Below the pieces are notes generated by a model that had not been told where the DNA came from, made no database searches, and saw only the letters and a list, made by a program, of their open reading frames with translations. Below, piece after piece: positions 12,130 to 23,169 of a DNA stretch of 64,000 nt; within the stretch, counting starts at the first letter, position 1, and every line of letters starts with the position of its first letter. Origin of the DNA: Rhyacophila brunnea. Taxonomy: Eukaryota > Arthropoda > Insecta > Trichoptera > Rhyacophilidae. Location of the stretch: assembly GCA_022495005.1 (NCBI GenBank), contig JAGYXB010000693.1, forward strand, positions 372,001 to 436,000, given 5' to 3'. Both the position numbers and the translations under genes were made by a program.

Positions 12130-12235
12130 AATAACTTTTTTTTTAAATACACCGCCCGAAGGGACTTGAATCTGTAACCACTGGATTAGTGCCAATGTAC
12201 TTTACAAATTAAGGTGCCGGCATCCTACCTGACTA
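12130..12235 (-). repeat. tRNA-like (B-box) SINE relic
   Basis: On the - strand GATTCAAGTCCC resembles an RNA polymerase III B box and is followed by GGGCGGTGTATTT and an A-run. An A box is not convincing. A related tail pattern occurs at 15130. Probably an old SINE or tRNA-derived piece. Confidence 0.35.
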
Positions 12236-12565
12236 CGGCTAAATTAATTAGTACTCTTTGCATGCAATGCTTATCTGTCAATGATTAGAGAATTAAGAAA
12301 TGAACGTGCCTTCTAACTAAGAGATGTAAGGGTAATTATAATAGAGATAGGGTTCTTTAACCTTAGGCAATAAACACAATTAATTAATCAAAAAATAGAA
12401 ACATTATGGATAAGGTATAACTATCAGTCCAAGCGTCACAAATGAACGAATTCAGGAAAGTCAGGCGATTCTACAAAACCTGATGCAGCAGCTCATTGAC
12501 AAAATAATTGAATCTGAAACACGATAACAAAGACAATAAGATAGAACATACAATATTATGTAAAC

Positions 12566-13568
12566 CAGTAACCAAGGGTGGAGGTAGGCTGTTAAGATCA
12601 GCGATAAATAGTGCACATTAAGCTTTGTTAGTCATACGTATTTGATTTTATTGAACTAAGGCCACAATTCACAGATGGTAATGGTTAGTTTTAAAAAATC
12701 AATTAAACCTGCCTAAACCAAACCATAATAGTTTTGGTATTATACTTTGGGCGATACGACAAACTTGTGCACAATTGTTCATTCATACTTATTTATTTTG
12801 TTTTCATATGATTAAAAATAATTACAAGATAAAAAGAACTTTTTATATACAACGTTTTTGAATTTTCTGTTAAATCATATAAACTTGACTTGACTAGCTT
12901 AAACGATCAAAAAATTGTCATTTTGACATTTCATATGGATGTCCATAGTAACGCACGTATATATTAATAATTTAGTTGCTAGGACCCCAGACCCCTAGCA
13001 ACCAATAATAGTGTTTTAATTTTTACGGATTTCTTCCGAAATAATTTTTCATACAAAACAGAATTAACTGAAAATGAATTCAATTCTACTTAAAGATGGC
13101 AAAAAGTATTAAAATAATGCATTGACACCGTGTTCTGATATATTCTAAAAGTTTCAAATGTCTAGCTAGTCGGGAAGTTAGTTAAAAATCGATTGCACCG
13201 GACAAACAAGAATACGACTTAATAAAAACGTTGTAATAAATATTACACACATTTTTTTTAATTTATTAAACCCCGCCTAAACCAAACTACCTATAATAGT
13301 TAAAAAATATTATTCTATCAATAAAATATCCAGAGTTATATATGATTTAATTGCATAATTTTCGATATTATATAAATGTATGAGTATTTTTTGACTATTA
13401 TCTATTATGGCTTGGTTTTCACAGGGTTTAATTGAATTTAAAAAACTAACCAACCCCATCAGTGAATTGTAGTCTTATTTCAATGGAAACAGATACGTAT
13501 GACTGACAACGTTTAGTGTGCACTATTCATGGCGGATCGTAACTGCCTACCTCAACCCTTCGCCACTA
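12566..13568. mobile_element. Repeat D (hAT-type, long inverted ends), copy 1, with nested repeat C
   Basis: The left end CAGTAACCAAGGGTGGAGGT is mirrored at the right end by ACCTCAACCCTTCGCCACTA. Pairing continues about 150 bases inward through TAGTGCACA and the TTGTTAGTCATACGTAT block. The flanks atgtaaac (12558-12565) and atgtaagc (13569-13576) agree at 7 of 8, the hAT signature. Repeat C occupies 12822-13233. No transposase is present. Other D copies lie at 33478-34389 and 59001-62932. Confidence 0.7.
12822..13233 (+). repeat. Repeat C, copy 2, nested in repeat D
   Basis: All landmarks of the family are present in order, from AATAATTACAAGATAAAAAG to TTAATAAAAACGTTGTA. It lies inside the D copy and divides its arms, so it inserted later. 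The repeat D copy at 33478 lacks it at the equivalent place. Confidence 0.7.
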
Positions 13569-14104
13569 ATGTAAGCGTATGAGAGGGAGACTACTTATGA
13601 TAATGTTGCCACCTGTTAATAATTTCTAGATATTAATCTAACTTGTTTTACTAAAATTTTATTTAAATTCCTCTTTAGTTGACAACAATTTTGTTGTAAG
13701 GGAAGGAGTGTGATCGAGTAGGCCCTTAACTCAACAATCTATTAACTTAAGTTACCCAAACACTTCTAATTACAATAATAACTCACAACAGGTTATAACT
13801 ACTAACTACTGTATTAATTATACCTACAACAATCATAATTAATATCTACAGCTTTGTGTACAATACAAATAACTACAATTATTTCCTGTAACAATCCACT
13901 GAATAATTATTTATAACAGAGACGATCATTCAGAGCAATTAGTATTAATCCTTGAATCCTAATAGAAAATAATTATAATAGTAGATAATATTATGTAGGC
14001 ACAAATTATTAGGCATGGCAATCCGATTATCGAATAACTGGTTAACAGTTAACTGAAGTAGCGTGATGGATTTCGATTAACCGACATATTTAGACGGCGT
14101 CAAG

Positions 14105-14760
14105 CCATCATCATTATCAGGGGCGCGACAACCCGGTGTGGGTCCTGGCCTCCTCCAACAGCTCTCTCCACTTGTCCCTATCCAGTGTGGCCACTTTCCA
14201 ATTCGGTACCCCCAGAATACGGCAGTCATTGGCAGCTCCATCCAACCAGCGAATCTTTGGCCTGCCTCTTCTTCTACGCCCTATTGGATTGCTGGACATC
14301 ACTCTCTTTGCCGGTTCATTGTCATTCATACGGTGCACATGACCTAGCCATCGCAGTCTCCCAATCTTAATTGATTGAACTGCGCTGCAATCTTCGTACA
14401 ACCCGTAGAGCTCGGCATTATATCTTCTTGATGCCGTCCTTGATCGGTCCATATATACGGCGGAGAATTTTTCTTTCAAAGATGTTCAGGGCTCGTTCAT
14501 TTCGCAGAGTTAATGTCTAGGTTTCCGATGCGTAGGTGAGCACTGGGCTTACAACTGTCTTGTAAAGAGTGCTTTTAGTTCAGCGAGATAGTATGCGGGA
14601 CTTAAAATGTCTTAACAGGTGAAAGTATCATTTATTCGCAGACATGATTCTCTTGTTGATTTCTTCTGTAATATCATTTTGTCAAGTTACAAGAGATCCA
14701 AGGTATATAAAACTGTCGACCGTATCAAACTTGTATGCACCAATATGTAACTTTGGTGCG
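14105..14760 (-). mobile_element. RTE-type LINE 3' fragment
   Basis: The - strand encodes the C-terminal part of an endonuclease/reverse transcriptase polyprotein. A piece like LYKTVVSPVLTYASET (14510-14560, broken by stops) is followed by a FERKILRRIYG-like block. An open stretch (14117-14479) then carries LRWLGHVHRMN, RRRRGRPKIRWLDGA and DRDKWRELLEEA. These are the usual end motifs of RTE-clade proteins. The RT catalytic YADD and the endonuclease are absent, so it is 5'-truncated. The 3' end reads into GATAATGATGATGG. Dead copy. Confidence 0.75.
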
Positions 14761-15074
14761 ACTTCTCGTGGTGTGGCAGACAGCCAGACGGCTTCAAGCC
14801 GCTCAAGACAATAAAACATGAGATGTCATGGAGAGATGAAGTTTTCGATGTGTGGCTGTATGTCTATGGTTTAATAATAAAATGTTCGCAAGTTCAAGTA
14901 GACGTTATAACTAAAATATTTGGCGAAAGACAGGCGTCGGTTAGTTATTAAGGTAGGTAATTAATATTCCTTGATTTAATACACAAAAACCGATAGTCAA
15001 TAATAACGCAATTTGATAAGCATTTTATGTACCTACGTATGACCTACTAGCTTAAATTGTCGTAATTAGATAGA

Positions 15075-15151
15075 AGGCTCGTAGCATAATTGGTGAATGC
15101 ACAGATTGGCGTGACACCAATGGTTATACAGGTTCAAGTCCCGTTGAGTTT
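15075..15151 (+). repeat. tRNA-like sequence (SINE head or tRNA pseudogene)
   Basis: AGGCTCG pairs with TGAGTTT (three wobbles), GCAT with ATGC forms a D-like stem, ATTGG with CCAAT an anticodon-like stem with a seven-base loop, and GGTTCAAGTCCC is a near-canonical B box. However, four bases rather than one separate the D and anticodon stems, and position 33 is not U, so it is not a functional tRNA gene. A T-run follows. Confidence 0.45.
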
Positions 15152-15335
15152 CGTATTTTTTTTCAAATATGATTTTTTCTAGTGGGTATATAAAATATCT
15201 GAAGTGTTTTCAAGTAATGTACTCTGTATTATGAAATGTTACATTCTCAAAATCTCGTGAATTATTCATGTAATAAAAGAAATGGTTTATTTTCTTTTAT
15301 TTTGTTAACTGTCAATTCATGGTGTAACTGCATTG

Positions 15336-15630
15336 TATTGTTGTTTTAATTTAATAAAACGCATTTTTTTGTAGTTTTGAGAAGTAGAGAAATTGTCTCC
15401 AAAGATGACGAAATTGCAAGATTGAACAAATTATTGCAAAGTCAAGGAGAAACAATAAAGTTATTAGGTGCTCATGAATGGAATCAAACATTAAAATAAG
15501 TACTTAATTAATTAAAATCCTCATAGTTGAAAATGTCCCTCTGGAGCGGACGAAACCGGTCCTAATCTATTGATTAAAAGTGGAATAAGTACCACAAAAA
15601 AAAACGTTTTATTAAATTAAAACAACAATA
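15336..15630 (+). mobile_element. Foldback MITE, copy 2, containing a coding-like tail
   Basis: Both ends read TATTGTTGTTTTAATTTAAT when inverted, with about 35 paired bases. The right half (AGTTGAAAATGTCCCT, GGACGAAACCGGTCC) matches copy 1 at 844-1055. The left inner part is different. After a T-run and GTAG comes an open stretch of 40 codons (15377-15499) ending in TAA. Copy 1 lacks this stretch, so copy 2 may keep a remnant of the parent element's last exon, or of a captured gene. Confidence 0.6.
15377..15499 (+). pseudogene. Orphan C-terminal coding fragment, coiled-coil-like
   Basis: The frame reads LRSREIVSKDDEI, then ARLNKLLQSQGETIKLLGA, then HEWNQTLK and a stop. Charged and leucine-rich residues are spaced as in a coiled coil (I, L, L, I, L at 3-4 residue steps). 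It has no ATG. The preceding TTTTTTTGTAG is a good 3' splice acceptor, so this looks like a terminal exon. Family not recognised. Whether it came from the element's own transposase or a host gene is open. Confidence 0.4.
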
Positions 15631-15699
15631 AAATGGTTTATTTAAAACTTATTTTGTTTTACATCGTAAATTGTAGTAAATGGTCATCCACATATCTAT

Positions 15700-15905
15700 T
15701 TAATACCACGTTTTTATTAGCTCATATTCTTGTTTGTCCAGTACAATTTTTTTTTTTGTTTGTCCAAGATTTGTATTGGACGATTGAAGATTTTGAACTA
15801 ACTTCCCGACTAGCTAGACATTTGAAACTTTTATAATATATCAGAACACGATAACAATGCATTTTTTTATACTTTTAGCCATTTTTTAATAATTTAAAAA
15901 TGCAC
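15700..15905 (-). repeat. Repeat C fragment
   Basis: The block starts ATACCACGTTTTTATTAGCT and runs through AACTTCCCGACTAGCTAGAC and TCAGAACACGATAACAATGC. It is the right half of repeat C in reverse orientation, truncated before the central part. It carries the ACCACG end variant of copy 1. Confidence 0.65.
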
Positions 15906-17473
15906 ACGTAAATGATGATTTAATCGTGCATATGTTTAAGTTCCAACGAAAAAAGAGTTTTTTATTTTTATATAAAGCCTTAGGTATAGTAGATATATCT
16001 CAATCCGCAATAAAAAAACATCATGTACTAAGTAGTAGATAGAAACTGATTATAATTCGTCGTCTACGTTCTGTTTACGTGTCTACGACAGTGGGGCGTC
16101 CAGTTGTCCCATTCCCAAAGACCCTTGCTCATTTAAGGCGTAAAAAATTCGAAATATAAAATTATATACTTACAATATAATAATTCATTTAAATATTATA
16201 AGTACCTCAAGTGAACACTGACATAAAACAATATAGCGAATTTGCCAAAATAACTATGGGTATACTCCGACCGCAGAACTTGACTAGACACTGGGAGTTA
16301 ATCACGTGACACAGTGGGATGTTTGCGGCCGAACTACACGTGTAAAATGCTTATGCGAGGCTGATATATTAGTACACGCCCACTACCAAGACATATTGCG
16401 TCGACTATATCTATTTATTAACGTCGGTGTGTGCTTCTATGATTAATTGAAATGCGTTTGTTGTTCTTCACAGACTTACTAATGGATGCAGCATCTGATG
16501 AATAAAAGGGTCCTCGTAGACGACTCTGCTTGCAACACATGTGTCTGGTCAAAGAAAATTATTTAATTCATATACAGATCAATTCAGATAAATCTAATGG
16601 TTTTAAAACATTTTTTTTGTCAATTCTACAATATTTTAATTATTTAAACTGAAATATATTGGTTGCGCTTTTTACATTGGACTGATGCCAGACACTGACT
16701 TTTTACGTTGAGAGGGCTGGCGTGCGGTGGAGCTGGTTCGGTGTTCACGCACTCATACACTGGTAAACGGACGGCTTGGAATGTCACTCTCACGGTTTTA
16801 CTTAGCGCAACAAAGGTCGAACACATGCGTTTTGGATAATTATCTCTGTGGTTAACGACGGCTTAGCTTTAACAAGCTTAGGCGCGTCCGCTGAAAGTAA
16901 CTGAATTTAACTCCCATCACGGTCGACTGATGACCAGCAACTGTCGCCTAGACAATATCTAGGGATTTGAGGGTAGATACTAAGAAAGGATGAAAGCGAT
17001 CATAATTGCCTCAACCATAAATTATTGTATCAACTTACTTAAAAAAGACATCGATGTAGGTACCTACTTCTCTTTCTCCTAGAATTACAGCATGTAACCA
17101 AAAATAATTAAGTATTAGGTATTGAAAATGACAGTAATGACGATGGTCCCTACAAGGTGAGTGCTCTAACTTGGGGGTCCGGCGTGGTGGGGCGACCAGA
17201 TAAGTGACATACACACAACACAATTTCGCTCTAAGAGTAAAAAGTCGCCTGCGGCCCTATTTGACTTCGTGACCGTTGATCTTTTTAAAATATGTGATTG
17301 TGAGATGCAATTTTCAATTATTGTGTGATGATACTCGACAACTCTATAACTCAAGTGGATGTATAAAAAAATCGCTAACCCCATTAATTGATTTACAATT
17401 TATAATAATATCAGTGATTACTTTTTTGTTGTTTAAGTCCTGTTCTGTGTTATCCTTTTTCGAGATTGTTTTC
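15906..17473. other. No gene; one dispersed repeat segment
   Basis: Bases 16686-16900 share blocks with 4978-5160 (CCAGACACTGAC and following). The rest is AT-rich DNA without recognised features. Confidence 0.4.
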
Positions 17474-18112
17474 TAAAGTTCTGATTATATTATGCTGCAC
17501 GTCGCCTACTATCACGTGACGTCACAGTAAGCTGCCGCTACGGGAAAACAGTGTGTAATAAATGTCGTTTTTCTTGGTGGTTAAAATGTTATCATACTGA
17601 TGCTCCTATCCCGTAGCACAATTTGAACCTTTAAACGAACATTGTCAGTAAAATCTGCCGAAATCACCAGAACAACAATGAGGCCATCTCACGTTGTACC
17701 GCACTGCATCGACACCTGCATTATTCATAGAACGTTTTTTTATCATTTTCTACGTGGTTTCGATTCATGACAAAATCGCGTGTTTTTTGTTTTTAGCCAT
17801 TGGCACTATGTATTTTCTATACGAACGTTGTTTATTATCTATGATCTGGACGTTGGGTTCTGTTAAAAATATTATCTTTGGATGTAATATAGCAAATAAT
17901 TTTAATGTATGCACGTCATGTAGAAACTGTTAAAATTAATTGAAATTAGCATAAAATGAATAATAATTCAAAATACTAATACATTAGAGTTGGCACTCTC
18001 CGTCATAGAATTTACAAAGATGGTGATCGTACAAGATATTCTGCAAAATGACGAAACCATAGACTAAATTTGTCGCCGTGACAGCGTGACAGTACGCGAC
18101 GTGCATCTCAAT
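17474..18112. repeat. Repeat F, copy 1
   Basis: About 640 bases are shared with 22352-22980. The left end (CACGTCGCCTACTATCACG) and right end (CGTGACAGTACGCGACGTG) are imperfect inverted repeats. Shared landmarks are TACGGGAAAACAG, ATCCCGTAGCA, GGGTTCTGTTAAAAATATT and ACCATAGACTAAATTTGTCG. Each copy has an open stretch around GTTCTG (79 and 86 codons) that remains readable, but with no known domain. Superfamily unassigned. Confidence 0.6.
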
Positions 18113-18607
18113 ATAATCACAACTAAATAGGTAAGTATGTTTCTAAGGTGTGTTCATATAATGTATGTATGACAACGTTTATTCCAGTGGTCCTTTCGGT
18201 ATATATATAAAATTTACATGTTTCCACAGTTGTTCATCATAAAAGAAAACTGTAGTTCCAATAAGGCTATTCTGCAAATTATATTATTATTAGGTAGGCT
18301 TTGAGGGGAAGCTTAATCGTTGCGTAATAGTGTTTTTTTATTCTCACTATGAAGATGTGGGGAAATTACACTGATCGTTATGGTAATTTTAAAAGAATAT
18401 AAAAAGGGAAAATCGTTTAAGAGAAACTCGTTACACATTGTGCCGTTTTAATAAAAATAAAAATAGCCTTCATGCCACGTATTATTTAAGACAAATTAAT
18501 GACTAACATTAGGGTTTTTTAAAGTTTTTTTAACAATTCAAAACGTATTTTTTATTATTCGAGTACGCTGAAATAGAGGTATTTTGTGTCTGAAAGATAG
18601 TTCTGAC

Positions 18608-19329
18608 TAGGGATTCCAATCCCGGGATCCCGAGCTATTTTAAATACCTATGAATTCCGGGATTGATAAACATAATCCCGAAACTTTCCGGATTGATTTT
18701 TTTATCAATTTTTATGGAAAATAAAATAAAAACGAAAATATAACAGAAAAAATACATTAGAAATAAACTGAGTTTGAATGAAGTTTGATTTATACCCATG
18801 TGTAAGTTGCCGATTCATTTTATTTTTTCACATAAATTAACAAAAATGAGAAAGATTGGAAGAAACAATGCTTCACACTATTAACAAAGTAATTCCACCA
18901 TGATCTCATACGTTTTACGGCAGTTTCATATTTGGCTGACTAATTAGATTTATCAAGTGGAAAGGCCATAAGTACACAATGATTTGCTTTACTATTTTAA
19001 ATCTCTCTAACTCATTCATTAAGTCTTTATTATCAGAAACAGCAATCTCATATTAAATTCACATTATTAATAATATTACAAAATTATTTACTCCATTATG
19101 TATTTCCAAGATTGAACGTATACAATATTAACAATAAATGTCTTAAATAGTATAAATTATACTAGATTTATTTTTGACCGATTTTATCAATGTTATTTGT
19201 AAATATAAAAATTTTATATTAACAATGAAAAAAATGCCTATTCCGGGACCAGTCCCGGGATCCCGGGATTGTCAAATTGTAATCCCGAAATCCCGGTATC
19301 AGAATTTTCGTTCGGGATTGGATTCCCTA
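18608..19329. mobile_element. hAT MITE family G, copy 1
   Basis: The ends TAGGGATTCCAATCCCGGGA and, inverted, TAGGGAATCCAATCCCGAAC frame 722 bases. The 8-bp target duplication gttctgac is exact (18600-18607 and 19330-19337). The interior is AT-rich with no transposase. A GGGATCCCGGGA-type palindrome cluster lies near each end. The copy at 34467-35188 has exactly the same length. Confidence 0.85.
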
Positions 19330-19662
19330 GTTCTGACGTTAACTAGAACTACGGATTCGGGGTAATTGAATATTAGGTATAATATTATTCATAATATTAA
19401 TACTATCGAACGATGGTACTTGATGAAATTTGAATTTAAATTCTAATGAATTTAAGTTTTTTTTAATTCTTATTGTTTATAATATTACTAATGATCTATT
19501 ATTAGGTTTTGACGATTTATTATACGCTTATAGAGGTAGGGATTTCTTTACAAACACTTCAACTATTCATAATTAGGTTTGTTATTGACTTGATAGGTAG
19601 GTGATAAAGTTTTTACCTACGTTATTGGTTAGTTAGAGTTAATAGTGTTCGTTGTCAGTGTG

Positions 19663-19770
19663 TATTTGCCTTTTGGTGAGTGTACACAGTGCTCGAAGAT
19701 GCCGAAAGGCGAAACCCGGGTCGCAAAAAAACGACTCAAATGGAATAGTACAAAACTTAAATACATTAGG
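19663..19770 (+). repeat. Hammerhead-like motif in a dispersed repeat, copy 2
   Basis: Partner of 6645-6742. The core reads CTCGAAGA (one extra C in CTGAAGA), GCC-GAAA-GGC (19701-19710), GAAAC (19711-19715), CCGG, then GTC at 19720-19722. The second box, short stem III and cleavage-site GUC are as expected of a minimal hammerhead; only the first box is altered. Flanks GAGTGTACACAGTGC and ACGACTCAAATGG are shared with copy 1. Confidence 0.5.
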
Positions 19771-19784
19771 TATATTATTGTTTA

Positions 19785-20380
19785 TTTATTTATGCAAATA
19801 ATACACATAACAAATTATTAATTCAAGACGTTCACAACATGAAATTTAGAATAAAAAGTACAGGTAAATCAAATTAGTAAAGAAAAAACAATGTAAAAAT
19901 AATTTTATAGCAAAATAAATACAAATAAAAAACAACAATTCAAAAAAAAGTACAAATTAAACAATAAAATTTAATTTTAAAAATAAAATACATAATTCAT
20001 TGCTAAAAATCTCTAGTGAGTGCATTGACCAGCCGCACAGCCCTCGCTATTGGTGCCTGGTGAGCCTGACATGAGGAAACAGTCTTTACCCAAAAAAGGT
20101 CATGGCTGCAACTACGCATGTAATTGACGGGTGCATAAAAATTCAAATTTTCCATAATATCGGGATTGGAAACTTTACCACGTGAGAGCAGGGGAAATGC
20201 TTTAAGAGCAGAAGTGACCAACGAGCTTCAAGAGAATGAAAGGCGAGCATGCCTTCAAGAAAGTTAGTCGGAAAATACTCGTTTGAGAAGGTGTCAAATG
20301 GAAAATAATTATATTACATTAAAATAAAGATGTCAAAGAAATTTCTTCTGAACATGTTCTAAAACAAGCATATAGGACCC
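19785..20380 (-). mobile_element. Jockey-type LINE (Y) 3' fragment
   Basis: The - strand is open at 20003-20221. It encodes a segment with LSRGKVSNPDIMENLNFYAPV and a cluster ending VKTVSSCQAHQAPIARAVRL, the same C-terminal region as at 63465-63722. The 3' part (19785-19990) is AT-rich with AACAAATTATTAATTCAAGA. This recurs as AACAAATCTAAATTCAAGAC at 63358, marking the family 3' end. RT catalytic motifs are missing. Dead fragment. Confidence 0.65.
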
Positions 20381-20392
20381 TATTGTGGAGTG

Positions 20393-20640
20393 TCATAAAT
20401 GTCCTGTGTCATAAATCTCACATATCAGGTGACCACATTTTACTTTCGTCATCCTTTGAGCGACCAAGACTTTCCATCCTTCTCGATATTCCGCTTCTCT
20501 CAGGGCAGAATGGATGGTGCCCCCAGTCAGCTCTTTCACTTGGTCGCTCCATCGCGCAGACGCTCTTCCTCTGCTTTGCCTTCCCTGGAGGCTACCCAAA
20601 ACCACCAGTGTCTGGTCCGCGCCTGATTTTTACATTTTAT
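20393..20640 (-). mobile_element. RTE-type LINE C-terminal fragment
   Basis: The - strand reads RRSRGRASARWSDQVKELTGG-like and then a HSALREAEYREGWKVLVAQR-like block, the RGR.-.RW-D/DR-.W terminal motif of RTE-clade polyproteins. It abuts the Jockey fragment without a visible duplication. Only the last 60-70 codons remain. Confidence 0.6.
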
Positions 20641-20685
20641 CCTTTACTAATTTAACGATCAGCAATAGATATTTATAAGTACAAC

Positions 20686-20950
20686 CCCAGGATGGCCAAG
20701 TGGTTAACGCGTCAGCTTATAATATCGTGGGTCCGAGGTTCAAATCCTGCGTCTGGTAAATACACATATTGTTTTTAAATGTGTGTTTGGAGTTGGAGAT
20801 TATGGACTTAATAGGCTGAACTTAGTGGCTAACATTCGTTTTTCGTAAAAACAATAATCTCTACGTTTAGATAGATTAAAATTCACTCCGTGGAGATCCA
20901 TATTAATATGATCTTATTAGGATCAGACATGGTGAAAAAAAATAACTTCA
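20686..20950 (+). mobile_element. tRNA-derived SINE, copy A
   Basis: The head CCCAGGATGGCCAAGTGGTT carries an A box, and GAGGTTCAAATCCTG a B box. The body matches the SINE on the - strand at 44186-44447: ATGGACTTAATAGGCTGA, then ACTCCGTGGAG, then ATTAGGATCAGACATGGT. The head is too diverged to fold as a tRNA. No clear A-tail duplication was found. Confidence 0.75.
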
Positions 20951-20989
20951 ACTCAGTGACGTTCCGCGGGTGTAGACAAACCAGTTACA

Positions 20990-21180
20990 TGTAAATTGTA
21001 CGTAGAACATTAAAGTTCGCCGTGGGCATTCTATCGGAAAGAGATGACCATTATACTATCCGGTCTCCAATTTTATCAGATTCAATATGAACATTCATTC
21101 AATTTTCATGTATTCAAGAACCTAACCTAACCTAATAAATAATCCAGTATATCGGCTATTTTCCCTATTATCGGCTATCT
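20990..21180 (-). repeat. Tigger-related repeat fragment
   Basis: In reverse orientation this contains the same blocks as 8515-8705 and 10295-10500: CCGATATACTGGATTATTTA, TTAGGTTAGGTT, the GAATCTGATAAAATTGGAGACC block and GGTCATCTCTTTCCGATAG. No frame survives. Confidence 0.55.
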
Positions 21181-21345
21181 AAATAACTCATAATAAATAA
21201 GTAAATAAGTCCAGAATAACATCGAATTTAAATACGACAGTTATACCGTTGGATACAGGTTTAAATAGTGATAACATTTGTATAGTTTTTGAGTATATAA
21301 TATACTACTACAGTTTTATTCCAGTGTGGTAAAGTTTATATATAA

Positions 21346-21809
21346 ATAATTACAAGATAAAAAAAAAATTATATACAACCTTTTTAAATTTTCTGTTGAA
21401 TCATATAAACTTACTCGACTAACTTAAACGATCAAAAAAATTGTACTTGATAGAAATAATACTGAAATGTCATTTTGACATTTAATTTTGATTTCCATAG
21501 TAACGCACGTATATATTAATAAATTAGTTGCTAGGACCCCAGACCCCTAGCAACCAATAATAATGTTTTACTTTTTACGGATTTCTTCCGAAATAACTTT
21601 TCATACAAAACAGAATTAACTGAAAATGAATTCAATTCTACTTAAAGATGACTAAAAGTATTAAAAGAATACATTGGCATCGTGTTCTGATATATTCTAA
21701 AAGTTCCAAATGTCTAGCTAGTCGGGAAGCTAGACAAAAATCGATTGCAAGATTTGTACTGGATAAACTACCACCGGACAAATAAGAATACGACCTAATA
21801 AAAACGTTG
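21346..21809 (+). repeat. Repeat C, copy 3
   Basis: A complete-looking copy running from AATAATTACAAGATAAAAAA to CCTAATAAAAACGTTGTA. Its centre has the palindrome-like TTGCTAGGACCCCAGACCCC followed by TAGCAACCAA. No ORF. Confidence 0.7.
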
Positions 21810-22351
21810 TAAAATCATAATAATCCTTATATTGTAGAGTCATTTTTTTGTTGGGCCCTTCTTAGGTTTAAAATTTTGAAAAAATATGCGCAGGTTTAGT
21901 TGAGTAAACTTATAAAAAATAATACACATTGAAAAATGTTTCAAATTTTTTTGCAGAAAATAAAAATATCTACCCTTGACTGGATGGCTCGTTGATTTTC
22001 GCCAATAAATTTTGACGAGTTGGTATAGTGCAGTAATACGCTCTCGAGTTCGCGAACACGTGCCTAAGGGCCTCAACAATTTCGACTCCTCGAAAGATCA
22101 ATACATTTTAAACTTGAATCTCTGCCCCTTAATATTGGTTTTCAATAATGTCACAAAGGAAACAACACTATAGAGTAGTGACGATGAGTCGGTAGAAATC
22201 GATTAGATACAGTGCGACTTATAATATATCAGTATTCAACATCACCACGGTCGTTTTTAGAACTAAAACTCTCCCTCCGCATTTTACTTTTATAATTACA
22301 GCACCCTATTATAATACGTTTAAACCTCTCGATCTGTAATTAAAGGACAGT

Positions 22352-22980
22352 AAAGTTCTGATCAAAATTGAAGTGCATGCCGTCTACTATCACGTGACGT
22401 TACAGTAAGCTGCCGCTACGAGGGTAAATTGTGTAATGCCGTTTTTTTTGGTGTTTAAAATGTTATCAGACTAATGCTCTCATCCCGTAGCAAATTTTGA
22501 AACATTAAACGAACATTAACAGTTGGCAAAGTTTGACGTTGAACTGCTCCGTATTGACACCTGCATGACTCAACGAACGTTGTTATCATCTTCTACATAC
22601 CTACACTTTCGACTGTCATGTCAATATCACGTTTTTTTGTTTTTAACGGTTGGCAGTATGTATTTTCGAAAAGAATGTTGTCTATTATCTATAGTCTGCA
22701 GGTTGGGTTCTGTTCAAAATATTTTCTATGGATGTCAAATAATTTTAACGCACGCACGCGTAGAAACTGTTAAAATTAATTGAAATTAGGATGAATAATT
22801 AATAATAATTCAAATTACCAATACATTATAGTAGGCAGTCTTCATCAGTGTCATTCTTCAGTGAATTTACAGAGATTATGATCGTTCAAAATATTCTGCA
22901 AAATAACAAAACCATAGACTAAATTTGTCGCCGCTACAGCGTGATAGTAGGCGACATGTAGGTGACATGCACCTCAATTT
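22352..22980. repeat. Repeat F, copy 2
   Basis: Partner of 17474-18112, in the same orientation. The right end carries an extra duplicated GACATGTAGGTGACATGC block. Shared left flank word AAGTTCTGAT. The bare stretch 21810-22351 before it holds nothing recognised. Confidence 0.6.
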
Positions 22981-23169
22981 TATTCGCGCTTAAGCATCTT
23001 TCAGACAATTATACGCGCCTCATTTATTTTCTTTCACGACCCGATTAAAATAAAAGGTTTACGTGTATATTATAATATCTTTGTTCTGGTGTTTAAGATA
23101 ATATTATTTGTCAGATAGCCGCTGCATCAGTCCCTGTAGAGTCTCCGGAATATTTGCTGATTACGCCAT

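Noticed and set aside
15075..15151. Functional tRNA gene
   Set aside because: Stems can be drawn, but spacing between D and anticodon stems is wrong and U33 is absent; more likely SINE- or pseudogene-derived.
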